From Parus major (lineage: Eukaryota; Chordata; Aves; Passeriformes; Paridae), in assembly GCF_001522545.3 (NCBI RefSeq), contig NC_031774.1, positions 48,725,410 to 48,789,409 on the forward strand: a DNA stretch of 64,000 nt. Direction: 5' to 3'. The notes beneath the pieces are model-generated. The model saw only the letters and a list, made by a program, of their open reading frames with translations. It was not told where the DNA came from and searched no databases. The first letter of the stretch is position 1. Each line of letters starts with the position of its first letter. Shown here piece after piece: positions 61,601-64,000 of the stretch. Position numbers and translations under genes: made by a program.

Positions 61601-63389
61601 GTGGTAGTCACAGTGCAGTCCTATTCCTCTTTTCTTTTGATGAACAATATCTAGGAATTTTGGCTAATTCTGATGGAGATATTTTTCACAGATATTTTTT
61701 CATAATTAAACTTATTTCTACCCTTTCCTATCTTTCCTTGGCAGTTTAGGTGGGGGGGTCTTCTGAGATTATTTATATTTGGCACACATGCATTTCATTT
61801 TATTCAGAAAAGTGTAAACGGAAAAAAAATAAAAGACTTTTGCTTCATCAGAGCCCAAGAGTCCCAAGTGCTAACAGGTCCACTAAAATAATAAACATTC
61901 CACTAAAATAATTGTGGCTTAATGGAGGTCAGAAGCCAGTCCTCTATATGCAAAAAAAGGAATAACATAGTCTGTTCCAGGGTGTGTGGGGAACACAATT
62001 TCATGCACAATTGTAAGGTTATGAGGAGATCCTCAATCAAAATATATTGTAATGTGTACATTGGAAATACAGTCTTTCCATGGAACTGAACAGAACATAT
62101 TTAGATACCTGACTGTTTTCACTGTAAACGACATAGTGTGTGTGTATGTTACTTTAAGGCAACATTTCCTTTCCTATTAGGGCCAGTGATCTCAGGAATG
62201 CCATTTCCTCTGTGCCACATGGTGCACGGATATTGCAGTTTCTAGTGTTTGTTGTAATCTAGGTGTCTGATTCAATTGTTTGGCTATCTTTGGAGAGCGA
62301 ATGTGATAAAGAGTGGGACCATAACCCAATCTTAAAAGCAATGGGAAATAAAGAACAGGCCCTGTTATAATATATTTTTGGACAGCTTTGGATGACTATT
62401 TCATAGAAAACTATCCTCCAAAGCTCCACTCCTCTTCTATCAGTGCAGATGTGCTATGGGTGACACTGGAGGTGTCTGTGGCTACTGAGGTGTAAAAGAG
62501 CACACAAACAAATGTAGAAACACTAACCCATGTCCTGCTCTCCCAAGGCTGTCTGCAGCCCAGCTCTACCTCTGACTCAAAGCATCTTGTCCCTTCTCAG
62601 GAGAAATTCATGTCTCCAGGTCCTCACAAATGAAATGCCATTGCCATCTGGATGCTGAGTGCTTCCCTTGTATCTCAGTGTGTGACATGTCTTGTGGATA
62701 CCTCTGGTCTTGAGCACAGATTTCACCCAACACTCGGTGAGCAATGGCTGAGTCCAAGTTATGGAGCAAGGAGAGCATCCCTGCCATCCCCAGTGCATCC
62801 CCCACTGATGGTCCCTCTGTGCACCTGAGCTGCTCTTGGCTGCAGGGTGGGGAGCACAGTGAAGGGAAGGCTGGGTGTATGCTGAATTGCATGCTCCTAA
62901 ATTTCTTTCTTGGAAATTTATGCATAACGATCCTGATGGACACTTGAGACCAACTGTTCTAAATGCTGCAGAGAGGGTTTACATGCTGTGAGAGACTGAA
63001 ATATTAATGATTAATCACCCAAAACAACCTCCCATTTGTGGAGTTGGCAGGGTGTTTTGCTGAGGCCAGATTTGCACCCCCTGAAGGAGAAGAGGTGAGT
63101 TTTTGTGTGTTTGGTGGTGAAGCCTCCGAATAAGACAGAGAGGGTGAGCACCTACTACCAAAGGCTACAAGCAGGGCTTTGAGCCAGATAAGAGCCAGGT
63201 CTTGCAGGTGTGTCAGTGCTTTTATCCAGCCACCTGTCCTCCCTCACACCATTCACCATGTGAGGTCACATTCACATGGGACATTCACATTCACACATAA
63301 GCCTGAGGGTACTCATCCTTTCACTCTAACCCACCCCAGGCGATATTTTAACTAGAACCTGGGTTATCATCACCTTCAGGGCCAGTTCC

Positions 63390-63391
<2 letters not shown>
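58655..63391. other. Unique AT-rich non-coding sequence
   Basis: No gene recognised. Simple runs: A10 at about 59450, A12 at about 59716, T8 at 60550 and A15 at about 60688. A GC-richer part at 62520-62950 has a 111-codon antisense frame (62608-62943) overlapped by other frames on both strands (73 and 67 codons); no domain was seen, so it is probably composition-driven. 63240-63300 is a CACATT-rich, imperfectly repetitive stretch. Confidence 0.55.

Positions 63392-63431
<40 letters not shown>
63392..63431 (+). repeat. (AC)20 microsatellite
   Basis: Forty bases of perfect AC dinucleotides, the longest perfect dinucleotide repeat in the window and likely to be polymorphic. Confidence 0.97.
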
Positions 63432-63433
<2 letters not shown>

Positions 63434-64000
63434 TGTTTAATGGGTCACTGAACACAGACCTTCTGCTATGCTCTGCAGCCATCAGCAGGGAGTTTTCAAG
63501 GAGGACAAAGAAATACACCTAGCAAAAAAAGGACATTACATAGTCTAATGATGAACATTTCCTTGGTTACAAAACATGGCATCACATTTCCTCTCATGGG
63601 CTTTCTCCATCATGGTCTTGGCAACCACTGATCAGTTTTCTTGTTTATACAGAATTAAAAAAACACCCAGTAAGATATGATAGATACCAAGGGACAATCT
63701 TCTGATACTATCCACATAAAAGAAAGAAAAATAAAACAATTTTTTTGCTTTCCTCAGTTAAAAACAGAAGAAAAGAGAGGTGACAGGCATGTTCCCAATG
63801 AGATATAAAAGGAGGCTTTCAGGCCAGTCAGAGGCTGGGTTCACACAATACTGTCAAGGTCCCAGATTTATTCTTGACAGCATTAGTGCCAAGACCACTA
63901 TTTATGTTGCTTTAATCAGTCACACTTTTAAAATCACCTATGCTCAGCATTTATATCAATGAGGTGATAATATTGCTGTCAGGCACCAATATCGATAGTT
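63432..64000. other. Unique non-coding sequence
   Basis: No gene recognised. Short A and T runs near 63658 and 63740. Confidence 0.55.

Noticed and set aside
62608..62943. 111-codon antisense frame in a GC-richer patch
   Set aside because: Overlapped by other open frames on both strands, no recognisable family, no splice sites in register; composition explains it.
1..64000. CRISPR arrays, operons, riboswitches, prokaryotic promoters
   Set aside because: Sequence is vertebrate nuclear DNA by repeat content and composition; no regularly spaced repeats other than simple microsatellites.

Overview
This window reads as ordinary non-coding vertebrate nuclear DNA, most likely from a bird or a close sauropsid relative. 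It is AT-rich (by eye roughly 60-63% A+T) and poor in CpG. It holds no open frame longer than 143 codons. Its recognisable mobile DNA is dominated by CR1 LINE fragments, the typical retrotransposon of birds and reptiles: five fairly clear or probable pieces plus one older remnant. Nothing suggests bacterial, viral or organellar sequence, operons or CRISPR. I could not identify a single protein-coding exon with confidence, so the window is either a long intron or an intergenic gene-poor stretch.

Layout. 1-3.4 kb is unique sequence with an old CR1 tail near 1.7 kb; 3.4-3.8 kb has a weak exon-like stretch. 3.8-13.2 kb is unique AT-rich sequence with an (AT)n tract at 8.36 kb and short, decayed repeat-like pieces at 5.95 and 10.74 kb. 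13.2-14.1 kb carries two more decayed repeat candidates. 14-23.6 kb is unique apart from simple repeats; short palindromic or motif-rich candidate regulatory stretches sit at 16.9 kb and 22.3 kb. 23.6-23.95 kb joins a tight CpG cluster to a MIR-like SINE remnant. 28.06-28.28 kb and 30.26-30.39 kb are CR1 pieces; directly after the second lies a GC-rich islet (30.47-30.78 kb) that stands out from its surroundings. At 34.85-35.01 kb there is a long (TTTTA)n array holding the only undetermined base. 35.9-36.4 kb and 43.5-43.8 kb are the two best regulatory-element candidates: a perfect CRE with homeobox-type cores, and a perfect 14-bp palindrome next to an E-box. 42.04-42.13 kb is a CR1 piece. 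At 50.416 and 52.713 kb lies a 202-bp direct repeat, about 96.5% identical with no gaps and 2297 bp apart, which is the clearest unexplained structure here. 56.96-57.53 kb is the longest CR1 piece and still shows a fragment of its ORF2 protein. The rest to 64 kb is unique sequence with CA microsatellites at 58.63 and 63.39 kb.

No genes can be shown to work together. The items worth following are the direct-repeat pair, the two motif-dense candidate enhancers, the GC-rich islet and the CpG cluster. All calls are from reading the sequence; no alignment, conservation score or transcript evidence was available, so repeat names rest on remembered consensus patterns and regulatory calls are inference.
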